Positions 19,473 through 31,392 of a stretch of 56,100 bases of DNA are shown here, one piece after another (positions within the stretch are counted from its first letter, which is position 1; each line of letters begins with the position of its first letter). This stretch comes from Gilliamella sp. Pas-s25 (GTDB lineage Bacteria > Pseudomonadota > Gammaproteobacteria > Enterobacterales > Orbaceae). The position numbers and the translations under genes were made by a program. The notes under the pieces are model-generated. The model was not told the origin of the DNA. It did no database searches and was given only the letters and a program-made list of their open reading frames with translations. The DNA lies in NCBI RefSeq assembly GCF_009795885.1, contig NZ_WTEV01000019.1, positions 1 through 56,100 on the forward strand. Reading direction: 5' to 3'.

Positions 19473-21173
19473 ATGTTTCAATGGCTTTCAAACTGGATTT
19501 TAGATGGACTTAAACACTCCCCTGAAATTTTATTATTTTTATCGTTGAGTTTAGGGTATTTAATTGGTGGCATTCGGATGGGAAAATTCCAACTTGGTGG
19601 TGTCGCCGGTTCATTACTCGTTGCCGTTGCGTTAAGTGTTTTTGGTGTGACTATTGACGCAGGCGTTAAAGCGATTCTTTTCGCACTGTTTATTTATGCA
19701 GTAGGTTATGAAAGTGGTCCTCAGTTTTTCCGCTCACTGGGCGTTAAAACATTACGCGAAATATTCTTAGCATTATTTATTGCAGTTGCTAGTTTTATAA
19801 CTGTTGTGGTATTAGCTAAAATATTCAATTTAGATAAAGGTCTTGCTGCTGGTTTAGCGGCAGGTGGTTTAACCCAATCTGCTATTATGGGTACGGCTTC
19901 TGATGCTTTAAGTCAACTTGGATTAAGTGTCGAAGAGTTAAGAAAAATGCAAGCAAATGTCACCATTGGCTATGCGGTAACTTATATATTTGGTTCACTA
20001 GGTGCCATTATTGTGTGCGTTAATATTTTGCCAAAAATCATGGGGAAAGATATCGCCGATGATGCAATTAAAGCACAAGCTGAACAGCTTCATGGATCAC
20101 TTTTATTGGGGGCTGATCAAAATCTAGCTTTATCAGATATTAGTGGTCGTTTATATCGTGTTTCAAACAAAATCAATCAAACCGTTGCGCATGTGGAGCA
20201 AACTGTTAATGGTATTAGCATTGAGCGTATCAAGCGTGGCAATAACATTATTGAAGCAACACCAGAAACAGTATTAAAGTCGAAAGATATCATTCTAGTT
20301 GTTGGTCACCGTGATGCAATGATTAAAGCGCATGATCTACTTGGTACCGAAGTTAATTCAGCATCAGGTATGGACGTTGTGATGAACAAGCTAGATGTTG
20401 AAATGCGTAACAACAAGTATGTAGGACAAAATCTTACACAAGTGCTCACTTCTGACGAAGTCATGAAATTAAAACATGGTATCTATCTTGTGGCTATTCA
20501 TCGTGATGGTCAATCTCTTCCCCTTAATAATGATATCTATTTAAAACTAGGTGATGTTATTACCATTTATGGTGCTGATGGTGATCTTCGTCGAGTGGTT
20601 GATAAAATCGGTGCGCCAATTACTAAAAGTGAAAAAACTGACTGGATATTCCATGGGTTAGGGCTTGTTGTCGGTCTTATTATTGGCTTAGTTGTGATTC
20701 GTGTTAGCAATATTCCAATTACTTTAGGTGCAGGCGGTGGTGCGCTTTTATCTGGTTTATTATTTGGTTGGTATCGCTCTGTTCATCAAACTATTGGTAA
20801 TATTCCAACTGGTGCAGTGCAACTTTTAAAAGACTTTGGCTTAGCAGGTTTTGTTGCTGTTGTGGGTCTCAGTTCAGGTCTTCAAGCGATTAATACTATT
20901 AAAGAACAAGGTTTATCCCTATTTCTAATTGGTGTGGTTGTGACCTTATTACCGATGCTGCTTGCCATCTATTTTGGTAAATATGTGCTTGGCTATAAAA
21001 ATGCAGCAGTATTTGCTGGTGCGTTAGCTGGAGCACGTAGCGCTAATCCTGCTTTTGGTGAAGTGCTTAATAAAGCTGGCAACTCAACACCAACTAATTC
21101 TTTTGCTATTACTTATGCTTTAGCTAATGTCTTCCTAACTTTATTAGGTCCATTAGTTGTTGCTTTTGTTTAA
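19473..21173 (+). CDS. aspT: Aspartate:alanine antiporter AspT
   Basis: AspT belongs to the AAEx family: it imports aspartate and exports alanine. Two membrane halves (residues about 10-190 and 400-566) flank a cytosolic part with two TrkA_C/RCK_C-like domains (about 200-380). The family-typical GLAAGLAAGGLTQSAIMGTA and the related second-half motif FAGALAGARSANPAFGEVLN are visible. I chose the ATG at 19473, preceded by GAGG with a 9-base spacer, instead of the upstream ATG at 19437. It lies 29 bases before aspD. With AspD, the electrogenic exchange plus cytosolic decarboxylation gives a proton-motive cycle, as known in Tetragenococcus. Confidence 0.88.
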   Translation: MFQWLSNWILDGLKHSPEILLFLSLSLGYLIGGIRMGKFQLGGVAGSLLVAVALSVFGVTIDAGVKAILFALFIYAVGYESGPQFFRSLGVKTLREIFLALFIAVASFITVVVLAKIFNLDKGLAAGLAAGGLTQSAIMGTASDALSQLGLSVEELRKMQANVTIGYAVTYIFGSLGAIIVCVNILPKIMGKDIADDAIKAQAEQLHGSLLLGADQNLALSDISGRLYRVSNKINQTVAHVEQTVNGISIERIKRGNNIIEATPETVLKSKDIILVVGHRDAMIKAHDLLGTEVNSASGMDVVMNKLDVEMRNNKYVGQNLTQVLTSDEVMKLKHGIYLVAIHRDGQSLPLNNDIYLKLGDVITIYGADGDLRRVVDKIGAPITKSEKTDWIFHGLGLVVGLIIGLVVIRVSNIPITLGAGGGALLSGLLFGWYRSVHQTIGNIPTGAVQLLKDFGLAGFVAVVGLSSGLQAINTIKEQGLSLFLIGVVVTLLPMLLAIYFGKYVLGYKNAAVFAGALAGARSANPAFGEVLNKAGNSTPTNSFAITYALANVFLTLLGPLVVAFV

Positions 21174-21190
21174 TTGATATATCAAATTAA

Positions 21191-22798
<1,608 letters not shown>

Positions 22799-22823
22799 TT
22801 AATTAGTTAATCTAATAAGTCAA

Positions 22824-22856
22824 CTCAAAAACCCTTAAAAACATAGGGTTTTTGAG
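22824..22856 (+). terminator. 12-bp inverted repeat after aspD
   Basis: CTCAAAAACCCT and AGGGTTTTTGAG are a perfect 12-bp stem with a 9-base loop, 25 bases after the aspD stop. The T-run is inside the right arm (GGGTTTTTG), so termination is plausible in both directions. Confidence 0.6.
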
Positions 22857-22872
22857 TAAGGGTATTGTACAC

Positions 22873-23133
22873 ATTATCTACTCGTATTTTGAGTGGATAA
22901 CCATGATATTCAGGCAGTTTATCCAGATAACGGGTAATTCTGCTAGCTGGCAAGCTGACCGCAATATCAATGCCTAGCGCCTCACGATTAAAGTAATCGA
23001 TGACATTGAAAGTTCTAAACCGGCGTTGATTGCGACTGCTGTCACTCATAAAATCCATTGGTCAGCATTTACCTAGCTTATATTATGGAGAATTTTCTAC
23101 TTTTTTGCTGTACTATTTTAGGGGATAGTTACA
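22873..23133 (-). mobile_element. Internally deleted copy of the IS3-family element
   Basis: 22873-23058 encodes part of OrfB (MDFMSDSSRNQRRFRTFNVI to KIRVDN) nearly identical to 1053-1240 of the first element. 23088-23133 is an exact copy of the right inverted repeat (GTAGAAAATT to TGTAACTATCCCCT on the minus strand). orfA and the 5' half of orfB, about 640 bp, are missing between them, and the left end is also missing. It is the left border of the island described below and is not active. Confidence 0.8.
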
Positions 23134-23216
23134 ATAAAAGTTTCTTCAAATGCAGAAAAATTTGTATAGAGCTATTCATTTTCATGAATCGTAGTGGCAG
23201 TGCCTTCATTATTTAT

Positions 23217-23843
23217 TTAATATATGCAGGGATAGTTCATTCCATTTTCTATAAGAACAAAGGTTTCATCTAATACATCATAAAATGGTGCAGAGTCCTT
23301 TTTATCTTTCCATATATCATAGGCAGCACTATATACAAACTCTAATAGAGTCGATAATATCATCGGTCTCATATCATGCAAATGGTTTACCCCTAATTTT
23401 TTTGCAATTAATTCGGTAAGGAGTTGTTTTTTGGATTGTAATATTTCATTATTTTTTGCACGAATCGACGGATGATTCCGAATTAGATCTCTTAGTGTTT
23501 TAAATCTATTTGGATCTATTCCGTAAGCTCCCTCTTCACAGCATTTGGTTACATTTACCGATGATTTTCGTAATGCAAGTAATATGGATTCAGTTGCGGG
23601 TCTAAACTCCAAAGATGTGATAATTTCATCATATTCGACTAGCTGATAATCTAGAACCACATCCTCTTTACAGGAAAAATAACGAAAAAACGTCCTAGAT
23701 GATACATCAGCAAGATCTGCGATATCATTTATGGTGGTATTATCAAATCCTTTTTGTACAAATAACTTGAATGCGGCTTCAACTAGCTCTTCTCGCATTT
23801 TTATTTTTTTTCTTTCTCGAAGAGAGTCGTTTGTTTTTATCAC
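23217..23843 (-). CDS. TetR-family transcriptional regulator
   Basis: The 208-residue protein has the TetR helix-turn-helix at residues about 15-60 (MREELVEAAFKLFVQKGFDN, TINDIADLADVSSRTFFRYF). A C-terminal ligand domain follows with no clear family mark. TetR regulators of this type usually repress an adjacent exporter or biosynthetic operon and are released by a small molecule. It is divergent from the biosynthetic fragments and MFS exporter at 24152-26169, and palindromes suitable as operators lie between them. Composition is AT-rich like the rest of the island. Confidence 0.88.
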   Translation of the reverse strand: MIKTNDSLRERKKIKMREELVEAAFKLFVQKGFDNTTINDIADLADVSSRTFFRYFSCKEDVVLDYQLVEYDEIITSLEFRPATESILLALRKSSVNVTKCCEEGAYGIDPNRFKTLRDLIRNHPSIRAKNNEILQSKKQLLTELIAKKLGVNHLHDMRPMILSTLLEFVYSAAYDIWKDKKDSAPFYDVLDETFVLIENGMNYPCIY

Positions 23844-24007
23844 GTATTAATGCTCCACTAAAATTTAAATTGAGTACTTCATTCTTATATGTCATACCTT
23901 TTAGTTACAGACTCTAACAGTATAAAGCTATATTAGATATGTAAGAAAATCTAAGTATTTTACTAATTATTCTTGTCAAGCAGCAATACTTTTCATATAC
24001 TCAACGC

Positions 24008-24053
24008 GTCACTTGATGACAAATTACATAAATAGACAATTGTCACTTAGTGA
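24008..24053 (+). promoter_or_regulatory. Candidate TetR operator pair
   Basis: Two related palindromes, GTCACTTGATGAC (24008-24020) and TCACTTAGTGA (24043-24053), both contain TCACTT and are about 34 bp apart. They sit between the divergent TetR gene and the phzD-like fragment. TetR regulators commonly bind such dyads; binding here is inferred. Confidence 0.45.
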
Positions 24054-24151
24054 TAGATTTCACAAAATGCCACTTTAATTGTAATTATCTTACTTGTATG
24101 GCTTTATGTATAACAATTTGGGTTTTTAACATAATTAAAAGGACCGTTGAT

Positions 24152-24283
24152 ATGGAATATATACCATTTAAAATTAATTACTCATTCCCCAAAAAAGATG
24201 AGTTATTCTCAAATATACCAAATTGGAAAATTGATTGCTCTCGAGCAGTATTATTAATTCATGATATGCAACATTTTTTCTAA
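24152..24283 (+). pseudogene. PhzD-like isochorismatase, N-terminal fragment
   Basis: The 43 residues MEYIPFKINYSF to VLLIHDMQHFF match the N-terminus of PhzD/EntB-type isochorismatases (usual form ARAVLLVHDMQRYFL), including the catalytic Asp of HDMQ. A good AAGGA site lies 8 bases before the ATG. The frame then stops, and the next sequence belongs to a different protein, so about 160 residues are missing. PhzD hydrolyses aminodeoxyisochorismate (ADIC) to dihydro-3-hydroxyanthranilate in phenazine synthesis. The order phzD then phzE is that of phenazine operons. Confidence 0.65.
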
Positions 24284-24289
24284 ATTTTT

Positions 24290-24676
24290 TTGAAAATGAA
24301 ACTAAATAATATGAACGAGAATTTAGAATCAATTCTTTCAGATCATCGCACTCCATTTGCTATTGTTTATAGACCGAAATTAGACAACAACACAGTCGAC
24401 GTATTTACTGGCAATTTTGCAACTTACGACACACTTGACGATATTTCGTTTGATTCTTTCAATTATAAACAAAATAAACTACATGATGTATTAGCATTAA
24501 TCCCATTTAAACAAATTAAAGAGATCGGAGCTAGTTTTGTTTTAAAGAGAACATATTTCGCTACTATCAAAGACTATAGTATCAAAAAAGCTCTATCTAT
24601 ATTTAAAAAAAGCTTACTCAATATTCTTATTGATAATCAAGAATTAACTTTTACAAAAAATACTTTATCAGCTTAG
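24290..24676 (+). pseudogene. PhzE-like ADIC synthase, N-terminal remnant with internal deletion
   Basis: The 128-residue frame joins two pieces that I recognise from PhzE, the anthranilate-synthase-like enzyme making ADIC from chorismate. The first is FAIVYRPKLDNNTVDVFTGN to LHDVLALIPFKQIKEI (family form FALLYRPE, then HDLLALIPYRQIAERG). The second is GASFVLKRTYFATIKDYSIK (family form GANFVIKRSFLAEISDYSL). The residues that normally separate these blocks are deleted in frame, and the chorismate-binding core and glutaminase domain are absent. It cannot be an active enzyme. The assignment is from memory of PhzE sequences and needs a profile search. Confidence 0.6.
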
Positions 24677-24687
24677 GATAATTAATT

Positions 24688-26169
24688 ATGACAGAAAAAA
24701 ATCAAGATAGTTCAAGTGTTAACTCGAAAGCAGATAAAAAAGCATGGTTTGGGTTAATAACTATATTAGCGTTAGTACTTTTGGTTTCAATGGATGGTTC
24801 TGTACTATATTTGGCTATGCCAAAGATTACATCTTCAATTTTACCTACAGCCGATCAGTCATTATGGATATTAGATATTTATGGATTTATTGTTGGCTCT
24901 TTATTAGTCGTATTTGGAAACATAGGAGATCATTATGGAAGACTACGATTAATTATATTTGGCTCAATAACTTTTGGTGTTGGTTCAATTTGTGCAGCAT
25001 TTTCATCAAGTCCAGAAATGTTAATTATTAGTCGAGCGATTATGGGGCTAGGAGGAGCTACATTACTGCCATCAGGGCTTGCTATTCTAAGTAACTTATT
25101 TTTGAACCCAAAGCAGCTTGCACAAGCAATTGGAATATTTGCTGCTACATTTGCTGGGGGATTTGCCATTGGACCAATAATAGGTGGACTTCTTCTAAGT
25201 AAATTTGACTGGGGAGTTGTATTTTTTATTAATATCCCAGTAATTATTTTATTTTTGATCTTTTCTCCTATTTTTCTAAAAGAAGTTAAGCAAGTAAACT
25301 ATGGAAAGATAGACATATTAAGTTTAGTTTTATCATTTGCAGGAATTTTATTATTCACTTATTCCATAAAAAACGCCGCAGCCTATGGTATATCTACTTT
25401 ACAAATCACAATTGGTTTGATTGGTATCATAAGTTTAATTTGGTTTGTCAGAAGACAAAATCATATTAAATATCCACTGTTGAATGTATCTTTATTTAAA
25501 GATCGTGTTTTTTCAATCGCGATTGCTACAGGATTATTATCCTTGGTCGTATGGTCTGCTTCGGGCTATTTAACGGGTATTTATCTTCAATCTGTTCTAG
25601 GATTTGACGTTTTTACAGCTGCATTATTTGCTCTACCTGGTGCGTTTGTATTAATCATTACTTGTATCGTAACAAATAAAATAGCTGATCGTATTGGTAA
25701 AAAGAGTTCTCTAGTCATGACTCATTTTTTCCTTAGCTTGGGAGTAGCTATTCTATTGTTTGCAAATACAGAACACGGAGTTATTGCAGTAATAATTTCA
25801 TCTATTATAGCTGGTGTTGGATATGGACTATCTTTTAGCCTAGTCGCAGAGATAGCTATTTCAGCAGTACCTCCTGCTAACGCCGGAGCAGCAGCTTCAT
25901 TAGCAGAAACAAGTAACGAAATAGGAAATGCATTGGGAATTACTATCTTGGGTTCTTTAGCTGCATTTTACTTTAGGATTGCTGGGCCAAATATTGCTGG
26001 AACATTAAATGAAACTCTTGATTATCCGAATTTATCGATTGAACTAATCAATCAGGCAAAGTTTGCTTTTGTTGATGGAATGCACATTGCAATCCTAGCA
26101 GCAAGTATATTAACTTTAATTGTCTGCATTTTAGCAATTTGCTGGATTCCTAAATCAATTTCTAAATAA
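24688..26169 (+). CDS. MFS exporter, 14-TM DHA2 drug:H+ antiporter type
   Basis: The 493-residue protein has the features of DHA2 drug exporters such as SmvA, QacA and EmrB. Near the N-terminus it has the D1 motif SMDGSVLYLAMPKI. Motif A is GDHYGRLRLI, and motif C is FAIGPIIGGLLL in TM5. There are about 14 membrane segments. The late stretch VPPANAGAAASLAETSNEIG is characteristic of the SmvA group. The frame is intact, in contrast to the two biosynthetic fragments upstream. It probably exported the product of the lost pathway or a toxic compound, under control of the divergent TetR. An AGGATAATT site precedes the ATG. Confidence 0.9.
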   Translation: MTEKNQDSSSVNSKADKKAWFGLITILALVLLVSMDGSVLYLAMPKITSSILPTADQSLWILDIYGFIVGSLLVVFGNIGDHYGRLRLIIFGSITFGVGSICAAFSSSPEMLIISRAIMGLGGATLLPSGLAILSNLFLNPKQLAQAIGIFAATFAGGFAIGPIIGGLLLSKFDWGVVFFINIPVIILFLIFSPIFLKEVKQVNYGKIDILSLVLSFAGILLFTYSIKNAAAYGISTLQITIGLIGIISLIWFVRRQNHIKYPLLNVSLFKDRVFSIAIATGLLSLVVWSASGYLTGIYLQSVLGFDVFTAALFALPGAFVLIITCIVTNKIADRIGKKSSLVMTHFFLSLGVAILLFANTEHGVIAVIISSIIAGVGYGLSFSLVAEIAISAVPPANAGAAASLAETSNEIGNALGITILGSLAAFYFRIAGPNIAGTLNETLDYPNLSIELINQAKFAFVDGMHIAILAASILTLIVCILAICWIPKSISK

Positions 26170-26185
26170 ATTTACGAGAGTTATT

Positions 26186-26516
26186 ATGCGTTATCTCATG
26201 CACCCTTTCTATCAGCGAACTTGCAACCACCTAGGAGTAGGCAAATCAACCCTAGATAAGTGGATTAGGCAACTAGATCCTAATAAAACCAGCTGTCGCA
26301 AGTTAACGGCTGAGCAACAGCGGATTATGGCGTTAGAAAAAGAAATGAAAGAACTGAAAATGGCTAATGACATACTAAAAAGGCGCATGTGTACTTCATC
26401 AACAATCCAAGTTGGTGAAGTACGCCTATATGAAAAATCTTCTAACAGCCTAATCCCATTACCAAGATATGTCCGTTGTTTGGAGTCAGTACATCAGGTT
26501 ATTATACTTGGCTAAA
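26186..26516 (+). pseudogene. IS3-group element remnant (orfA and start of orfB)
   Basis: The frame encodes the C-terminal part of an IS3 OrfA (CNHLGVGKSTLDKWIRQLDP, MALEKEMKELKMANDILK). One A is missing near 26380; restoring it gives the normal ending KKAHVYFINNPSW and stop. The start of OrfB (KYAYMKNLLTA, then PITKICPLFGVSTSGYYTWL in another frame) follows, and it is cut at about 26516. The first residues are not from the transposase. It is a dead fragment at the right border of the island. Confidence 0.75.
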
Positions 26517-26740
26517 ACTACTGGGCTCAATATAATCAAGGGTGATACTGTGTGATTTTGCCCAGTTGGAAAAAACGCCTCCAGTAAATTCAGGTCCATT
26601 ATCGACCCGTATTTTTAAAGGATAACCATGATATTCAGCTAGCAAGTCCAGATAAAGAGTGATTTTAACCACAGGTGAACTGAACGTAATATCAATACCT
26701 AATACTTCTCGGTTAAAGTCATCAATAACGTTGAATGTTC
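26517..26740 (-). pseudogene. IS3-family OrfB catalytic fragment abutting cydC
   Basis: The minus strand reads RTFNVIDDFNREVLGIDITF, then LAEYHGYPLKIRVDNGPEFT and NWAKSHSITLDYIEP. This is a relative of the element at 731-1924 but a different copy (about three quarters identical residues by eye). Only the central DDE part remains, without IS ends. Its junction with cydC coincides with the cydC stop codon. Confidence 0.8.
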
Positions 26741-28372
26741 TTAAAGTGAAATAATCCGATCGAACAGCGGATTATCTGTCAAACGATGCGTAACCATGAT
26801 TAGTGTTTTATTTTTGCAAGTTTGTTTGATCAATCGAATAATTTGTTGTTCTGTTTGTTGATCAAGGCTTTCTGTGGGTTCATCCATTAAAATTAACGGT
26901 GAATTATGCAGTAGTGCCCTTGCTATGCCAATTCGGCGAATTTCACCGCCCGATAAAGCGCGACCACCTTGTCCAACTAACAAGTCTAAACCTTGCTCGG
27001 TGGTGATTAATTTGTCGAGTTCAACTTGGTGTAATACGTCGATTAGCTGTTGCTCGGTTGCTTGTTGATTGCCTATTAGCAAGTTTTGTCTTAAGGTGTC
27101 ACTAAAGATAGTGATCACTTGAGGCACCATGGCGATAGCTTGCCGTAGTGTTTTTTCGTCAAGTTGATTAAGTTCAATACCGTTGATATAGATATGACCT
27201 GAGTTAGGTTCCCATGTGCGATTAACCAGACTTAATAAGGTCGATTTACCGCAACCTGTTTTACCAACCACAGCAATATGTTCACCTTGTTCTATTGTCA
27301 ACGAAAAATCTGTTAATACTGCAAAAGGTTGATTGGGATAGCTGAAATTAATTTGCTCAAATTGTAATTTTGCCGAATTTAAATCTATCACTTTGCCTTT
27401 AGTAACAAATTGAATATCGGGTGTTTGATTAAAAATAGCTGTTGTGCGTGTGGCAGAAGTGAGTACTTGCCCTAAAAATATAAATGCACTAGGAATTGGC
27501 ATGAGTATTTCGGCACTTGCAAGACTAACAAATACAAATAAAGCCACTAGAGGAGATAGGGTGTATTGGGTAATTAGCCACAGAACCAGCAATGTTAAAA
27601 AGCCTGCAATGAGCAAGACCAATGCACTTGATAGTGCCATTAATGTCGATTGCCTCTGTTGATTATAAAGCCAATTTGATTCAAGTTCATCAAGTTTCGC
27701 GCGATAGCGTGGTTGTGCATTAAATAAGATAAGTTCAGCTTGTCCTTGTAGGTAATTAATTAATAATAATCGGTATTCACTTTGTTGTTTAGCCAGTGTT
27801 TTACCTAGCTGTTTTCCAGCTTGATAAAAGATAACAGGTACCACAAGTAAGGTGGTTGTAAGGATAATGGTAATGATTAACGCAATGGGTAAGTTTATAC
27901 TTGCTAACCCTACAAATAAAAAGCCAATGGTAACTAATGCGGTTACAATGGGCGAAAAGAGTTTTAGGTATAAGTGATCAAGTGCATCAATATCGACAAT
28001 AAAGCGATTAAGCAAGTCTGCTCGTTGGTAATGAGCTAATTGCTGGGTACTTAGTGGTAAAATTTTACGAAAAGCAAGTGTTCTTAAGTAAGCTAAAATC
28101 TTAAATGTGGTATTGTGATCCACCAAACGCTCCATATAACGTGAAGCGGTTCGAGTAATGGCTGCCGCTCGCACACCTGCCGCAGGCAACATATAATTAA
28201 ATGTATATAAACCAGCAACGCCAACAAAAGCGGTAGAGGCTAAAAACCAACCTGATAGGGATAATAAAAATACGCTAGCAAGCAGTGTTAGGATCGATAG
28301 CGATAAGCCAAATAAAATTTGCCAAAAATAGTGTTTATAAAGGGCTATATAGGGGCGCAATATGGCTAGCAT
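26741..28372 (-). CDS. cydC: CydC half-transporter, C-terminus clipped by IS
   Basis: CydC with CydD forms the inner-membrane ABC exporter of glutathione and cysteine that is needed for cytochrome bd assembly. Six membrane helices occupy residues about 1-310. The ATPase domain has Walker A GKTGCGKST, signature LSGGEIRRI, Walker B LILMDEPTE and H-loop MVTHR. The protein ends at residue 543 with LFDRIISL, where family members continue about 30 residues (E. coli CydC 573). The stop lies exactly at the junction with IS debris. All catalytic motifs are kept, so partial function is possible. It overlaps cydD by 7 bases; order trxB-cydD-cydC as in E. coli. Confidence 0.9.
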   Translation of the reverse strand: MLAILRPYIALYKHYFWQILFGLSLSILTLLASVFLLSLSGWFLASTAFVGVAGLYTFNYMLPAAGVRAAAITRTASRYMERLVDHNTTFKILAYLRTLAFRKILPLSTQQLAHYQRADLLNRFIVDIDALDHLYLKLFSPIVTALVTIGFLFVGLASINLPIALIITIILTTTLLVVPVIFYQAGKQLGKTLAKQQSEYRLLLINYLQGQAELILFNAQPRYRAKLDELESNWLYNQQRQSTLMALSSALVLLIAGFLTLLVLWLITQYTLSPLVALFVFVSLASAEILMPIPSAFIFLGQVLTSATRTTAIFNQTPDIQFVTKGKVIDLNSAKLQFEQINFSYPNQPFAVLTDFSLTIEQGEHIAVVGKTGCGKSTLLSLVNRTWEPNSGHIYINGIELNQLDEKTLRQAIAMVPQVITIFSDTLRQNLLIGNQQATEQQLIDVLHQVELDKLITTEQGLDLLVGQGGRALSGGEIRRIGIARALLHNSPLILMDEPTESLDQQTEQQIIRLIKQTCKNKTLIMVTHRLTDNPLFDRIISL

Positions 28373-30081
28373 AAATTCTCCTTAATATCACAATGTAGCT
28401 TGCCATTAGCCAATTGCCAGATCTGTGCAAAATTTTGCATATCATCTGTTTGATGAGTAATGGTGATGCTATTGGGCGCTATATGTTGCTTATCCAAATT
28501 TTGTACCGTTTGTTTATCTAAGCTCGCAGTTGGTTCATCAAGAATTAGTAATTGGCAAGGTTTAAGCATTGCTCTTGCTAAAGCGATCCGCTGTGCTTGC
28601 CCAACCGACAAACGTACTGCATCTTCACCAACTTGGGTTTCAAGACCCTGTGGTAATTTTGCAATAACATCGGTTAATTGGGTTTTGGTTATCACTTCAT
28701 CAAGTTCTTTTTCAGTGGCATTTTGCTTGCCGAGTAAAATATTATCGCGAATAGAGCTATTTAACAGATAAGGATTTTGACCAATCCAGCTAACGTGTTG
28801 TTGCCAGTCATTAATATCTAATTGAGCAAATTCAATACCATTAATTTTTAGTGAGCCTTGATAAGGTAAAAAGCCAAGTAGTACTTGTATTAACGAGGTT
28901 TTACCTTCGCCACTTGTACCTATTAAAGCCAATTTAAATGGTGCTTGCAGGCTAAACGATAGCGGACCGACAATCGGTTGTTGTTCGCTAGATAAAACAA
29001 TTAAATTATTGGCTTCAATAGTTTGTAATGGTTCAGTCAATTTGGTGTTTGCAATATTAGCGTTGGATTGTTCTTGCGGTATTTTTTTACTTAAAAACGT
29101 TTCGATATTATCAGCCGCTGCAATTGCTTCGGCTTTGGCATGATAGTAAGTGCCTAAATCGCGTAATGGTTGAAAATACTCAGGGGCTAATATTAGCGCA
29201 AAAAAACCAGCAAATAAGGTGACTGTGCCATTGTATGCGCCAAAATTAAATTCGCCTAAATACGAAAAGCCAAAATAAACGGCCACAATGGCGATTGAAA
29301 TAGAAGTAAAAAACTCCAATACCGCTGAAGATAAAAAAGCTATTTTGAGTACTTGCATGGTTTTAACACGAAACTCTTCAGAGGCGCGAACTATTTCATT
29401 GGTCTGCTTTTCGCCTTGGTTAAATAGTCGAATGGTATTGAGTCCTTTTAAACGATCTAAAAAGTGACCGCTTAAATAAGCGAGAGCTTTAAAATGACGG
29501 CGGTTGATATCAGCAGCCCCCATACCGACTAAAATCATAAAGATAGGAATCAGAGGTGCTGTGCACAGCAAAATTGCAGCAGCAGCCCAGTTAAATGGGA
29601 AAATAGCAATACAGATTAAAATCGGGGCCATGCTTGCCAAGCGCATTTGGGGTAGATAACGGGCAAAAAAGTCATGCAATTTATCAACTTGTTCAATGAG
29701 CAACGTGCTCCATGCACCGATCGTGCTTTGATTTAGATAAGCAGGCCCATGTAGCTCAAGTTGATCAATTACATGCTGCCGAATTTGCTGCCGAACTTTT
29801 TTGCCTATAGCAAAGTTGATCTTTTCGCGTAGATAGATTAAACCCGCTCGACCGAGTAGTACCGCAATTAATGCACCAAAAAAGGGCAAAATATCCACAA
29901 AATGTTGTTGTTCAATAATGATTCTTTGCAAAATTATTGCAAGCAATCCCGCTTGGATAATGATTAATACCGTTAAAATAAAGCCAGTTAAAATTGAAGC
30001 TCGCAAATTAGCCTTATGCCTTTTGGCATGCTGTTTTAACCAGCCAAGTAGATAGGTCTGGCGTTTTTTATCTAATGACAT
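28366..30081 (-). CDS. cydD: CydD half-transporter of thiol exporter
   Basis: CydD is the partner of CydC in the glutathione/cysteine ABC exporter. The membrane domain (residues about 20-320) contains the well conserved YLPQMRLASMAPILI and APLIPIFMILVGMGAADINR, and FFALILAPEYFQPLRDLG. The ATPase domain has Walker A GTSGEGKTS, the variant signature LSVGQAQRIAL, Walker B LLILDEPTAS and ITHQ. The length is 571 (E. coli 588), with a shortened C-terminal tail. It follows trxB by 15 bases on the same strand and overlaps cydC. Confidence 0.95.
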   Translation of the reverse strand: MSLDKKRQTYLLGWLKQHAKRHKANLRASILTGFILTVLIIIQAGLLAIILQRIIIEQQHFVDILPFFGALIAVLLGRAGLIYLREKINFAIGKKVRQQIRQHVIDQLELHGPAYLNQSTIGAWSTLLIEQVDKLHDFFARYLPQMRLASMAPILICIAIFPFNWAAAAILLCTAPLIPIFMILVGMGAADINRRHFKALAYLSGHFLDRLKGLNTIRLFNQGEKQTNEIVRASEEFRVKTMQVLKIAFLSSAVLEFFTSISIAIVAVYFGFSYLGEFNFGAYNGTVTLFAGFFALILAPEYFQPLRDLGTYYHAKAEAIAAADNIETFLSKKIPQEQSNANIANTKLTEPLQTIEANNLIVLSSEQQPIVGPLSFSLQAPFKLALIGTSGEGKTSLIQVLLGFLPYQGSLKINGIEFAQLDINDWQQHVSWIGQNPYLLNSSIRDNILLGKQNATEKELDEVITKTQLTDVIAKLPQGLETQVGEDAVRLSVGQAQRIALARAMLKPCQLLILDEPTASLDKQTVQNLDKQHIAPNSITITHQTDDMQNFAQIWQLANGKLHCDIKENLC

Positions 30082-30096
30082 AAAGATTTTTACTGC

Positions 30097-31392
<1,296 letters not shown>

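Noticed and set aside
24050-24151. N-terminal extension of the PhzD-like fragment
   Set aside because: No ribosome-binding site before 24050 and the extension lacks family similarity; the ATG at 24152 has a good site.
24744-25031. 95-residue overlapping frame inside the MFS gene
   Set aside because: Aromatic-rich shadow of membrane codons, no ribosome-binding site; the MFS frame is complete and conserved.
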